A stretch of DNA of 64,000 nucleotides from Euphorbia lathyris (lineage: Eukaryota > Streptophyta > Magnoliopsida > Malpighiales > Euphorbiaceae): contig NC_088911.1 of NCBI RefSeq assembly GCF_963576675.1, forward strand, positions 84,907,256 to 84,971,255, read 5' to 3'. Below the pieces are notes generated by a model, which worked only from the letters and a program-made list of their open reading frames with translations, was not told where the DNA came from and made no database searches. Shown here piece by piece: positions 51,688 to 63,770 of the stretch (position 1 is its first letter; every line of letters starts with the position of its first letter). A program made the position numbers and the translations under genes.

Positions 51688-54668
51688 TTGCGATCTCCTA
51701 TAGTCGAACCTCCCTCTCTCCATAAAACCTCAAAACCTTCATCTGCAACAATGGCTTCCAGCAAAAACAAAATCCCTAACCTTCCTACTCAACCTGGCCA
51801 AACCTCTGGCAAACCCACTCAGGCTGACCCCGCCGGTCCTTCGAAGCAAATAGAGCTAAACATAATCAAAGTCCATAAGAAGGTCAACAATTTGGAAGTT
51901 CTGAAATGCAGATGGTTCTCTCTAGGATTCGTCACCTCTGAGAAACCGTTCTGTGACTGGATCGAGAAGAACAAATGGACTGGTCTCTTCTCTCTCTCAG
52001 GAACAACCTACCCTAGGTTAGTACGGGAATTCTATTCGAATCTATATGTTGATGAAAATGATTTCGATTATTTGGAAACCACGATCAAAGGTCAGAAAAT
52101 TACAATAACCCCTGCCTATCTAGCTACCTTACTAGATTTACCAGACGAAGGAATAGAATTTAGGACAACAAAGGAGAAGGTGCCAAAAGAAAAGCTTGAG
52201 AAGATCAAGGGGTTCTGTAAACCCAAGGATCATAAAGGCGAAATACCCAGCACATGTATGGGGAAAGAACAGAAGATGGCTCACTACATGCTGACCAACT
52301 TTATCTTCCCCAAACTCAGCTCAGCTTCATCTGCCTCTAACTTTGAGCATTGCTTCATATGGCACATGCTGACCTACACTCCGCTCAATCTTCCCGTCTT
52401 CTTAGTTGGAGCTCTTCAACGAGGTGGTAAGAAACTCCGTTTGGGCTCTCTGATCATAAAAATTCTCGAGGACAAGTAGATCGAGACGATAAATGAAACA
52501 AGTAGCTTGGGGAGTGAAATCACTGCAGTTCTGCTAGATGGATTATTGTACAATCAACCCTTGAAAGGTTATGAAGAAGTTGGAGATGCTGAGGAAAATG
52601 AAGAAGCTTAGCAACTAGAAGTTGAGCTTGAAAATGAGCCTGAAAAAGAAGTAGAGGCTCATGCTGAGTCACCTAACACAGCTCAGCCTGAGAAGAAGAA
52701 GAAGAAGAAGAGAAAAGCTCTTGAAACTTGCTCCAAAGACATTCATGCTGTCCCAAAGAAAGTGAGGCTGTTGTCTCAAGAAAAGGTTAAAGCTGACAAG
52801 GCTAAGGCAAAAGCTGAGTCAGCAGAGAAGAGAAAGAGGCCAGAAGGGCCTGAAGATGAAGAAGAGGAAACTCCAGAATCTCCCTTGATGAAAAGGAAGA
52901 AGGCTAACACCTTGAAAATAGTTGAAGCTGATCCCCTAGATTGGGCTGTCTCTGACGGTCATGGAACTGACCTCGGAAAAGAAGCTGAGAAAGAAGCTGA
53001 GCAACAGGCTGAGAAAGAAAGGGAAGCTGAAACTCATGCTGAGCAGGAAAAACCTACAAACATTGAGCAACCTCAGGATGAGGCTGAATAGAGAGTTGAA
53101 GAAGGAGAAAGTATTGCTGTTGAGGATCATGCTGAGCAACTTGAGAATCCATATGTAGAAGAGGAGACAGTTGCTACTGAGTCCAGTGAAGGTATTCCAG
53201 CTGACCCTTCATCCCCAAAAGCTCCGACACGACGGAGACTCAAAAAGAAGGCACAAAAGCAAATTGATCTTATGGACAACTTTCCTGTTGATGATATTGA
53301 GACTGACCTCTCCACAATCCAGTTCCAGTATTTCTCGAATGATGCTGAGACTGAGTCACTCCAGCAGATCCCGTACAAAAACAAGCCTCTGTTACTCAGG
53401 ACGAGGAACAAGCCAAAACCCCTAAAGATCCAATCCAAGCTGCTCAAGATGGATCAAATCCTGCTTCAACTTCACCCATTCAAGTTGAGCAGGTCAACAT
53501 GCCTAACCAAACTCCACCTCCAACTCAGTAAGTTGACGACTCATCTCCTGCAGTCAATCAAAGTCCAGGTACCAATCAAGGTACTCAATCTGGCAAAGAG
53601 CCCACTCCTCCACCACCATCAAGCTCAATACCAGCCTCTGAGTCTAATGCTGCTCAATTCACGTACTTGAATGCTACTGAGTCAGGACGCCGTATCATTG
53701 CTTCTGCTCAATCCTTGCTTCAAGAATTGAACCCTCCTCAAGCTGATGCTGCTAGATCTTCTGATACTGAGTCCTCTCAACTGCCCGGAATCACTCAGCT
53801 CCTCAATGAACTACGAGGACTCAAGGATCTAGTAAGTGTAATAACCACCATTCAAACTCAGCAACCTAGGCAAGACCAAATCACAAAGTTGACTGAACTG
53901 GTTCTCACAATGGTGAACCATCTAAACTCGCTAGAAGGGAAATTCCAACAACCATCAGAAGTTAATCCAGGGTATGCCACTTCTGCTGAACTTCAAGGAT
54001 ATTTTACTAAGTTGACTACAGAATTGACCAAATGAAGCGCACCTGGCAATGATGAGTTTGCCACCTCTGCTGAACTTCAAGCATGCTTTACCAAGCTTCA
54101 TGCTGAGCTGACCAGTACGCGTGACCTAGTATCCTCCTCTTCTCAGTGTACAATTGACCAGCTGAGTGAAGCAGTGAGCATACTCAACATCAACAAGGCA
54201 CATATGGATGTTGATCCAGTTTCCAACAGTGAACTCTTGAGCTTTTCCTAGGCCATTATGAAAGCCATGTGCATCAACAATGCCCAGCGCATGTTCTATG
54301 ATTCTGCCTTGCTCAAGATGTACCATTAATCTTTTGGTCAGATCACCAGCTCGTTCACCTGGCTGAGCAAATCCCATGAATGCCTACTTAGCATGATCTG
54401 CAGCTCCCTCCGGGTTCCTCGGCATGTCCAGGATGACAGTGTTCCTGTTATTGATGGTTTGGGTGAAAGCACTAAGCGGCTTCAGCGCTACTCCCATTAC
54501 CTCTCCAATGCCGCTCGAAATGAAACCTTCCTTTATAAACCCGATGATGGCAAAACGGGGGAGACAAGTCAAGGTGGAACTCAGCTTCCAGGTAATGTCT
54601 CAGGAAGTAAAGACAAAGGTAAAGGAATAGCTCAAGCTGACCACCAAACTCAGAAGAAGAAGAAGTAG
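51688..54668 (+). pseudogene. SIRE-A env-like ORF, interrupted
   Basis: The likely start is ATG 51751 (MASSKNKIPNLPTQ); the frame is open from 51688. The N-terminal domain reads PFCDWIEKNKWTGLFSLSGT, YLETTIKGQKITITPAYLAT and MLTNFIFPKLSSASSASNFE. A Glu/Lys/Ala-rich stretch, a Gln/Pro/Ser region and QSLLQELNPPQADAAR follow; the product ends QTQKKKK before the stop at 54668. It is broken by in-frame TAG at 52477, 52609 and 53089, a frame change near 53385, a stop near 53529 and more stops after 54033. The TAG at 52609 is followed by CAACTA. The domain pattern is shared with the old SIRE env-like ORF. Function is unknown; no clear transmembrane anchor is seen. Confidence 0.8.
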
Positions 54669-55111
54669 AACTAGATGTAGTCTAGTAGATGTTTGTTTAG
54701 AACTTGCATAGAAACCTTCATGTATGTGTTTGCTTTATTTTCTTGTTTAATCTATGCCAAGTATTGTTTTGTCAATATAGTCGATAAAATTGAACAAACA
54801 AATTAAGAAGTAAAACATACTCAGTATAAATTAACACTAAAACACTTAGATAAAAAACTGAGTAACAACATACTTCTAATATTTTTGAAAGCTGACTTAA
54901 AATTCAGATCGTGAAAAATCCAACATTAAAACTAAGTCAGTATACACAAATGTCTTAAAGATAATTCAATTAAATCTTGGAAGGTTTAGAATTAAGTTAA
55001 GACAATATATGCAACCCTTACGGGGGAGTCATTTCAAAAATATCAATCATGGGGTAACTTATAACTGAGTTCCATAATTATGTATTTTGCCAACATCAAA
55101 ATGGGGGAGTT
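54669..55111 (+). other. SIRE-A 3' untranslated region and polypurine tract
   Basis: No gene. AT-rich, ending in the purine tract AAAATGGGGGAG (about 55099-55110) just before the LTR, the plus-strand primer. Confidence 0.8.
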
Positions 55112-56560
55112 TGTTGAAACACCTTTCCACAAGATTTTGATTTGACAAAATCATCCATGATTAAGAGGCAATTAAATTTAATGCTTTGATTTAATTGTAC
55201 TAATGTGTTTGTTCAATATTGAGTGCAAAAATATATATAAAGTTAAACAGGTCAGAAGTCAGCATAAGCCAAAAGCTGAGTGAAACGGAACTCAGCATGA
55301 AAGAATAAGAAGCTGAGTGGAGTAAAACTTAGCATCAGAAACTTCCTTCAAAGTCGCCAGAATGAAGCTGACTATATTAGAAGAATCCTTCAGATTTATA
55401 CAAACAAGAACGAAGCTGACTAAGAAAGAACTCAGCATGGAAGTAGAACATTTGGAGATAACGAATGAAGCTGAGTAACAGTCAGGACAACATGAGAGAT
55501 TCGTTAACTAAACGACAAAGTCTGCCAATCTTCTGCACTAATAATTGAAGCCTCGAAAGCACACAGAAGACTAATTCCAAGAATCATGGGTCTGTGGATT
55601 ATTGGTAAAAGACAACAGACGCAAAAAGACAAGTCTGATGCAAGAAGACAAAACCTGACACCTGAAGAAAACAGAGGAAGGGAATGGCGGAACAGACTGA
55701 AGCTGACCAGAATCTGTCCCCCAAAAGAGCCGTTTTGGTGTTAACGGCTAAAACAATTCAAACGATCCAATCTGCAGATTTCCTTCTATAAAAGGACAAT
55801 CAAGAACCTTGGATCAGTGCTCAAGCATCAAAAGAAAAATACAAGAGAGAAAATTCTGAAAGCACTCAAATACAAAAAGATCTTACACCAATTTTTCTAT
55901 TCTCTGTGTAAATGCTAGATTGATTGTTTTGTAATCATCTAAGGTGTTCTTTAGTTGAAAAAGAACAAGTGTGTGATCAATAGAAATATTGAGAGTGTTG
56001 AGCTGAGTACTTGGTTGTAAGTATTCAGTGGTAGTAAAATCTAAGTGCTGGGTTGTAGTACTTAGTAGGAGCTGAGTAGACGAACAGAGGACGTACTCTT
56101 GCATACTCACTGCCTTGTAAAGGGTTTGTGCTCTACCTTGAAAGAGCTCAGTATTGGATTGAAAATCCCAGGTGGAACTGGGAACTGGACGTAGGCAGAG
56201 AGGCCGAACCAGGATAAGTCGTGCTGAGTAACTTCTAAACTCTCTTTCTCAATATATATATATATATGTGCATGTGTTGCTTGTTATATTTACTCAGCTT
56301 ATAAATTGTTAAAACTGAAACTGAGTAAATCTGAGTGCTAAGTTGGAAACTGACCTTTCAAGTGTCAATTCCCAATTCTCAAGTCAATCAGTCTTAGTCA
56401 GCATAGAACTAAAATTGTCTGACTAATCAAACACCCGTGCTGACCAACACGCTGAATTATCAAACTCTTAAAATAACATTAAGTCAGCATAATTAAAAGA
56501 GAAAAAGTTACATTAGTTCCTAACCCCCCCCCCCTTGGAACTAATTACTAGGGACCAACA
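55112..56560 (+). repeat. 3' LTR of SIRE-A
   Basis: 1449 bp, near-identical to 44727-46167. Differences include GCCAGAATGAAGC against GCCATAACGAAGAT near 55357 and a C11 instead of C7 tract at about 56524-56534. Confidence 0.95.
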
Positions 56561-57494
56561 GGGCTAAAAACTTCTCAAGTGCACCGAAATGCCCCTCTCT
56601 CGTCTCCGACTTGACCATCATGTCGTCCATATAGACTTCCACCTCTTTGTGTATCATATCATGGAACAGTGTCGTAGCAATCCGTTGATAAGTTGCCCCG
56701 ACATTTTTCAAACCAAACGGCATTACTCTATAGCAGTATGTTCCCCACTCAGTTGTGAACGAGGTCTTTGCCTTGTGCTTTTCTGCCATTTGAACTTGCA
56801 TGTAGCCCATGAAGCCGTCAACATTCGTGTGCAAGACGCTCGATGCTGCACTGTCGATTAATACGTCGATGTGAGGCAATGCGAATTCATCTTTGGGGCA
56901 AGCCTTGTTGAGATCTCTATAATCGACGCACATTCTCACTTTTCCGTCCTTCTTCGCGATTGGCACTACATTTGCGACCCAAGGAGGATAGTCAATTACT
57001 TCGATGAACCCTGCTTCTAACTGTTTCTTCACTTCCTCTCTGATCTTATCCGCCCATTCCGGCCTCATGCGTTGGAGTTTCTGTTTCACGGGCTTAGCAT
57101 CGAGGTATGTTGGAATACGGTGAGTTACGATTGATTGATCGATTCCTGGCATGTCTTCGTATGTCCAAGCAAACACTATTTCGTATTTTTTAATTATTCT
57201 CTCAAATTCTTTCCTCTCTTCAGTAGTTAATTCTTGAGCAATTTGTATAAGTTTAGGATTTTCATCCGTGCCAAGATTGAAAGTTGACATTTCTATTGTA
57301 TTGATTTCAAATGTAGGCATGTTATATGAATGAGAATGCATGGAATGATCAGAATCAACATCAAGCAAGTAAGCAAAATCAGAATTCATTTCATTGATAG
57401 TGTTGGCGAGTACATCATCGGATTCAAATAAAGCAGTAATACAATTTTCGTCATCGGGGTTCCCGGGTTTCTCATAAGCCTTGGAGGTGTTGGG
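56561..57494 (-). pseudogene. Tat pol, N-terminal part of RT
   Basis: The minus strand reads TTEERKEFERIIKKYEIVFA, EDMPGIDQSIVTHRI, RPEWADKIREEVKKQLEAGF, VPIAKKDGKVRMCVDYRDLN, CPKDEFALPHIDVLIDSAAS, MPFGLKNVGATYQR and the catalytic VEVYMDDMMVKS. It runs to the SIRE-A target site, and the RT thumb continues at 44726. GLKNVGATY has Val where NAGATY is usual. The frame is open over this segment. The upstream border is the SIRE-B LTR at 57495, preceded by TTGGG, the expected duplication, whose partner lies outside the window. Confidence 0.9.
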
Positions 57495-58831
57495 TGTTGA
57501 AACACCTTTCCACATAATTTTGATTTGACAAAATTGGTTAAGTATAATATATATACATATTCTAAACATACTAAGTTTAAATGCTTTGATTTAATTCTAC
57601 TAATGTGTTTGTTCAATGTTGAGTTAAAATACTATAAGACATAAGAATCGAAAGGCCCAAGCCCAATACGGAAGCCAAGGCCCAAATCAAACAACTCAGT
57701 ACACTCGGCCCGCGTATGTCAAGACGTTGCCGTTTTTGAACAAAAACGCAACTCAGCAAACGGAAGGATCTAGAAGACCTTCGGGAACAACTTCACAATG
57801 AAGCTGCTGAGTCGTCTCGACAAAGCGTACAAGACAGCAGCTGGCAAAGGAAAACTTCCAGACAAAGTGTTTCCTCTTTTGGCAAAGTTCAGACGACACA
57901 GTATACTGTCCAGTTGACTTTACCATAAAAGGAGAGACCATCTGCTGAGCTGACCGAGGACAGAAGATACACGATTGTGATTGGCCGATAGCTCTGAGCA
58001 AGTCAGGATGACAACGACACATAGCCGTTTCCCTCCAACGGTTATTTCGAAATTCGAAATGACCGATGCCCAGACATCTCTATCAATAGTGCCATCACAA
58101 GCTTCACAATACACAGAACTTGATCAAGCCATTACGCTGACCAAATCTCTACAAGTTCTGCAAGCAAGAAGCAAAGCAAAAATTCTTACACTACATTTCT
58201 CATATCTGTGTAAAAGTCTAGAGTGATTGTAAATCGTCTAAAGTGTCTTAGCACATCTTTGTATTAGGACAAAACACTTATCATTTCTAGAGATAGAAAG
58301 GAGAGGCTGAGTACTCGGTTTTAAGTACTCAGCGGAGAGATTAGGATTGAGTAGAAGTATAGAGGAAGGTACTCTTGTCATACTCAATTGCTGATATTGT
58401 AAAAGGTTTGAGGCTCTACCTTTAAAGAGCTCAGTAGAGTATTTGAAATCTCAGAACGTGTTCCGGGGACAGGACGTAGGCTTAGAAGAAGCCGAACCTG
58501 GATAAATCTGCTGAGTGAAGTATTTCTTACCTTAACTCCTTATTTATATTGCTTGCTTTAAATAATCAAAACTGACCAAGTAAAGAGGTCAAGTTGAGTT
58601 GTGCGCGTTGAACGTCTGAGATCAGGAATAGACTCTAAGTGCTATCTCCTGACTCAAGCTAAGAAACTGACCTAGTCACATGTTGACTAAGCCAGTACCT
58701 TACTGTTTACTCATCACCGCTGTTCAAACTTTTTTTTAGAAAAAAGAAGTCTGCCTAAATTGCAAAAAGTTTAAATAGTTCCTAACCCCCCCCCCTTGGA
58801 ACTATACTTGCAACTAAACAAGGGACCAACA
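57495..58831 (+). repeat. 5' LTR of SIRE-B
   Basis: 1337 bp, TGTTGAAACACC to GGGACCAACA. It shares about 45 bp at the start and the C-tract/GGGACCAACA end with SIRE-A; the middle is largely different. Weak TATA-like CATAAAA at 57924-57930. C10 tract near the end. Confidence 0.9.
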
Positions 58832-58833
58832 AG

Positions 58834-58845
58834 TGGTATCAGAGC
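58834..58845 (+). other. Primer-binding site of SIRE-B
   Basis: TGGTATCAGAGC, 2 bp after the LTR; the standard initiator-Met PBS. Confidence 0.93.
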
Positions 58846-58893
58846 TTAAAAGCTCACTTTAAAAGGTCTAACAACCTTGAGCTGATCCCTACC

Positions 58894-60633
58894 ATGGGCG
58901 AAAACAGCACTCGGTTTCTCCCTGGAAACCAAACAACTCAAATACTGCCTGAGGGGCTGTCCATTACTAGGCCTCCCCTATTCTTCGGGTCAAACTATAC
59001 CTTCTGGAAGAATAGGATGAAGAACTTCATTCAGGCTACAAACATGAGTGCCTGGCTATCTATAGTCCAAGGCCCGTTTGTACCTGTCGAGGTTGTGGCT
59101 GGCCAAACAGTTATAAAAGCTGAGGCCAAATGGACAGAGGATGATCTTAAGAAGCTTCAAAACCATGCTTCGGCTATCAATATGCTTCACTGTGCGCTCG
59201 ATGCTGCAGAATATAAAAAAATCTCAGGTTGCGAGTCGGCACAAGAGATCTGGAAAAAGCTGGAAGTCACCTACGAGGGAACAAATAAAGTGAAAGAATC
59301 CAAGGTGAATCAGCAGATGAGACTGTACGAGCTGTTCGAGATGAACAATGATGAGGGCATTTCAGACATGAACGCAAGGTTCACCAACATCATAAATGAG
59401 CTCAAGAGACTTGGGAAAATCTTCACTGAGGAAGAACAAGTCAAAAAGATACCCAGGAGTATTCCGAAGGACTGGCAAGCAAAAAAGACAACAGTTGAGG
59501 AAGCTCAGGATTTAACCACCTACAAATATGACGAACTCATCGGTTCATTGCTGACCCATGAGATATCCATGAAAAACTTTGAGGTGAAGGAAGAATCTGA
59601 AGACAAGAAGCAGAAGTCACTTGTCATGAAAGCTGACTCCACTGACGGGAGTTCAACTGATGATGAGGAGATGGCTATGTTCACAAGGAAGATGAAAAGG
59701 CTATTCAAGAAGAGTGACAAATACTCCAAAAAGCCTTACAGAAAGTTTGATAAGTATAAGGCTGACTCAAGTGACAGCAAATACAGAAAGGACAGCTCAA
59801 AGCCCATTACATGCTTTGAGTGCCATCAAACTGGCCACATTAAGTCAAACTGCCCCACGCTGAGGAAAGACAAGAAAAGTGGGAAGAAAGCAATGGTGGC
59901 TACTTGGAGCGACAGCGATGAGTCTTCATCCACAGAAACTGAGGCCACCGAGTCAGCGAAGATATGCTTCATGGCTGACGAAATTGTTGAGCCATGCGTC
60001 TCTGAGCATGCTGACCCATCCATCGCATCAGATGATGAGGAACAATCAAATGAGGTAATTTCTCTTCCCCAGCTCAGAAACAATATGGTTAATGCCCTGA
60101 GTGATCTCTATACACTTGTCAAGAAGTGTAATAAGAAAGTTAGAGCACTCAGCAGGCGCTGTGACGAAGTGGAAGAGGTCAAACTGAGTGACCTCAGATA
60201 CCTTCTTCAGGACAATTCGACTCTGCATGATAACATGAAGATCATGCATGAGTATGTCTCTGAAGTCCAGACAGTTTTAAAAAAACTGAGGAAGGACGTC
60301 ACAACCATCCAGAACCAACTAAAGGTTCCAAATAAAAATAACATTCCTCTGAGAACTCAGTACTAAGGTACTCTGCAGAGATGGAATCCCCAGCGAAAAG
60401 TCCAGTGTGACTTTTGTGGGAAGTTAGGACACACCACTAAGGTGTGCTGGCACGCTCAGCACTGGGGTGCTGACAAGTCAGTAAAAAATCCTAAACAGAA
60501 GGTCAGTTGTGACTTCTGTGGAAAGAATGGCCATACTGTCCATGTATGCCGCCATAAAATAAAGTATGATGCTATACCTGTTGCACCTAACAAGTCAGGA
60601 CCCAAAAAGAATTGGGTACCTAAAAGTAACTAG
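58894..60633 (+). pseudogene. SIRE-B gag, one internal stop
   Basis: Starts MGENSTRFLPGNQTTQ like SIRE-A gag and is similar over its length. One classical knuckle (CFECHQTGHIKSNC) lies mid-protein; two CDFCGK-type knuckles lie at the end (CDFCGKLGHTTKVC and CDFCGKNGHTVHVC), one fewer than in SIRE-A. An in-frame TAA at 60364-60366 separates the last 89 codons, where SIRE-A has TCA. The frame continues afterwards to TAG at 60631-60633, the same end as in SIRE-A. Pol starts 5 bp later in a different frame. Confidence 0.88.
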
Positions 60634-60638
60634 TTACA

Positions 60639-63600
60639 ATGCAGGTAAGCCTGAGATGTGCCGAGAAGTCAAAGATGTGGTATATTGACAGCGCATGCTC
60701 AAGGCATATGACGGATGATGAAACTCAGTTCATCACGTTTGAACGTAAACGAGGAGGGAGCGTAAGTTTTGGAGACAACAAGAAGGGTAAGATAGTAGGC
60801 TCAGGAACCATCAGAGGTAATCCTACTATTGAATCTGTCTCCCTAGTCAGCGGACTCAAATATAACTTACTCAGCGTAGCTCAGCTATGTGACAATGGGA
60901 GAAAAGTTATATTTGATGCTACTGGATGTAAAATATACAAGGGTAAAACAAATGAGTTAATTTTAACTGCCCCTCGGATAGATAATGTCTTTATGCTAGA
61001 CTTAGAGAAAAAGTTTTCAAAAACTGTGTGCTTAGTAACAAAGGAAGAAAATTCTTGACTATGGCACAGGAGACTTGGTCATGTAAGCATGGACCTCCTG
61101 GCCAAACTAGCAAGAAAGCAATTGGTTGAGGGACTGCCCGAACTTAAATTTCAAAAAGATCAATTATGCCACGCTTGTCAAGCTGGAAAACAAACCAAAC
61201 AATCTTTTCACAGTAAAAACATTGTCTCAACTAAACGTCCGTTAGAGTTGCTACACTTGGATCTCTTTGGTCCAGTCCAGCCGCTGAGTCTGGGTGGAAG
61301 AAGATTTTCCTTGGTCATTGTAGATGACTTCTCTCGGTATACGTGGGTCATCTTGCTGACCAGCAAGGATGAGACTTTTGAGACATTTTCAAATTTGGTT
61401 AGAAAAATTGAAAATGAAAAAGACCTAAAATTAGCTCATATCCGTAGTGATAACGGTGGAGAGTTCAAAAACCAAAAGTTTGTTGAATTCTGTGAAGCCA
61501 GCGGCATTGACCACAATTTTTTTGCTCCTAGAACACCTCAGCAGAATGGGGTTGTGGAAAGGAAGAACAAAACTCTGGTTGAAATAGCCAGGACAATGCT
61601 AGATGAGCATAGGCTTCCAAAGTATTTTTGGGGAGAAGCTGTTAACACAGCATGCTACATTCTTAATATGGCTCTAGTTAGACCTATACTAAAGAAAACC
61701 CCCTATGAACTTTGGAAAGGACGAAAGCCCAATATCGGATACTTTCGTGCCTTTGGCTGTAGATGTTTTATTTTAAATACCAAAGATAGCTTAGCAAAGT
61801 TTGATTCAAAAGCTGATGAGGCTATCTTTTTGGGCTACTCAACAAACAGCAAAGCATACAGAGTTTTTAATAAGCGAACTCAAGTGTTAGAAGAGTCAAT
61901 ACATGTAGAGTTCGATGAAACTGACCCTGCAGGTAGATACCAGCCGCTGACCAAAGATGATCCAAACTCAGTAACCATCGCTGACCCAGAACCAGCTACT
62001 GAGTCATTCACGAAAAGGCTGACCAAGAGTAAGAGTGAACCTAAGATTACTTTTACTGACCCATCTACTTCTGCAGAGATTGTTGAAACAGGAACAGCAC
62101 AAGACATAAATTTACCTAAAGAAATAAGGATTCCAAGAGGGCACTCTGAAAGTGCAATCCTTGATTCTGCTGGGAATACCCTGATGACGAAGAATCAACT
62201 CAGGAAGTACCTCAGCAATGTTGCTTTCGTCTCAGTACAAGAACCGAAGAATTTCGCTGAAGCTGAGTACGATGAATTCTGGATGAACGCAATACAAGAG
62301 GAGCTCGATCAATTTCGAAGAAATGATGTATGGGAGTTAGTGCCTCATCCAAAGAGTCAAAAGACCATTGGAACAAGATGGGTCTTCAGGAACAAGATGG
62401 ACGAACAAGGAAACGTAGTCAGGAACAAAGCAAGGCTTGTAGCTCAGGGCTACAGTCAGCAAGAAGGTATAGACTACGGTGAGACCTTTGCCCCAGTGGC
62501 AAGGCTAGAGGCAATTAGAATATTATGTGCATATGCATCTTACATGAATTTTAAATTATTCCAAATGGATGTCAAAAGTGCATTTCTTAATGGAGTTATA
62601 AACGAGGAGGTTTATGTAAATCAACCTCCAGGTTTTGAGGACCCTAAGTTCCCAAACCATGTTTACAAACTCAAAAAGGCTCTGTACGGCCTCAAGCAAG
62701 CACCACGTGCTTGGTATGAGAGGCTGACCAGTTTCCTGCTGACTAGAAATTACGTCAGGGGTAAAGCTGATACAACCTTATTCATTAAGAAAAAGGGTAA
62801 AGATACCCTGCTGGCCCAAATTTATGTTGATGATATAATATTTGGTGCAACTAACGAATCAATGTGCAAGGAGTTTAGCAAACAACTGCAGACTGAGTTT
62901 GAAATGTCTATGATGGGAGAACTCAACTTCTTCCTTGGTCTTCAAATTAAACAAGGAAAGAATGGCATCTTCATCAGTCAAGCCAAATATGCCAAGGAGA
63001 TCTTACAGAAATATGACTTGGAAAATTGCAAGCCAATATCCACTCCTATGGGCACTGACACTGTCCTCTGCGCTGATGAGAATGGTAAGTCAGTAGACAG
63101 CAAGTTATATCGAGGTATGATAGGCTCTCTACTTTACTTAACAGCCAGCAGACCGGACATTCAGTTTTCAGTATGCTACTGTGCTAGATATCAATCTAAC
63201 CCTAAGGAATCTCATTACATTGCTGTAAAAAGAATCCTTAGATATTTGCAAAGCTCAGTGAACGCAGGTTTGTGGTATCCAAATACTCATGATTTTACAC
63301 TCATCGGATACACTGACGCTTACTATGGACGAGATAAGCTGGAACGAAAAAGCACCTCTGGAGGATGCCACTTCTTAGGAAGCTGTCTTGTATCCTGGTT
63401 CAGCAAAAAGCAGGTGTCAGTAGCCTTGTCCACCACTGAAGGTGAGTACATCGCTGCTGGTCATTGTGTTGCTCAAGTCCTATGGATCAAGCAACAACTT
63501 GAAGATTATGGTGTTCAAACGAAGACAATTGAAGTCAAATGTGACAACAAAAGTGCAATTGATCTTTCCAAGAACCCAATTCAACACAGCAGAATGAAGC

Positions 63601-63770
63601 ATGTCAGCATCAGACATCACTTCATTAGAGACCATGTACTCAAGGGTGAGATCAAGCTGACATTTGTCCCAACAGACGAACAGCTTGCGGATATCTTCAC
63701 GAAGCCACTGGCCCATGAGCAGTTCAGCATACTGAGAGAAGCAATTGGTATGTTTAATCCTCTTCAGTAA
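60639..63770 (+). pseudogene. SIRE-B pol, one internal stop
   Basis: About 1043 codons in one frame, broken by TGA at 61056-61058 where SIRE-A has TGG, just before the integrase zinc finger (LWHRRLGH). Protease [14 protein letters not shown] has Asp-Asp where SIRE-A has Gly-Asp. Integrase motifs [10 protein letters not shown] and [25 protein letters not shown] and RNase [11 protein letters not shown] are present. In RNase [11 protein letters not shown] has Tyr for the second Asp of the conserved TDAD, and STTEGEY has Gly for Ala. It can no longer give a full product without readthrough. Confidence 0.9.

Larger units (their letters stand above)
44727..56560 (+). mobile_element. SIRE-A: complete SIRE-lineage Copia element
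   Basis: 11.8 kb with LTRs at 44727-46167 and 55112-56560 and perfect duplications GGGCT (44722-44726 and 56561-56565). PBS, gag, pol, an env-like ORF and a purine tract lie in the standard SIRE order. LTRs differ by roughly fifteen to twenty substitutions plus small indels by eye, so the insertion is young. Gag and pol are fully open; the env-like ORF is broken. It lies antisense inside the Tat RT. Confidence 0.95.
38541..57494 (-). mobile_element. Tat-lineage Gypsy element, truncated at its 3' end and split by SIRE-A
   Basis: Minus-strand pol with a second, archaeal-type RNase H domain (the hallmark of the Tat branch), a post-pol stem-loop region and an antisense plant-mobile-domain gene. 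Extra ORFs, including antisense ones, are known from Tat elements. SIRE-A (44727-56560, TSD GGGCT) splits the RT: the coding sequence resumes exactly across the insertion. SIRE-B starts at 57495 and hides the upstream part. No LTR of this element is inside the window; the low-coordinate end is cut at the Copia junction. Confidence 0.8.
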
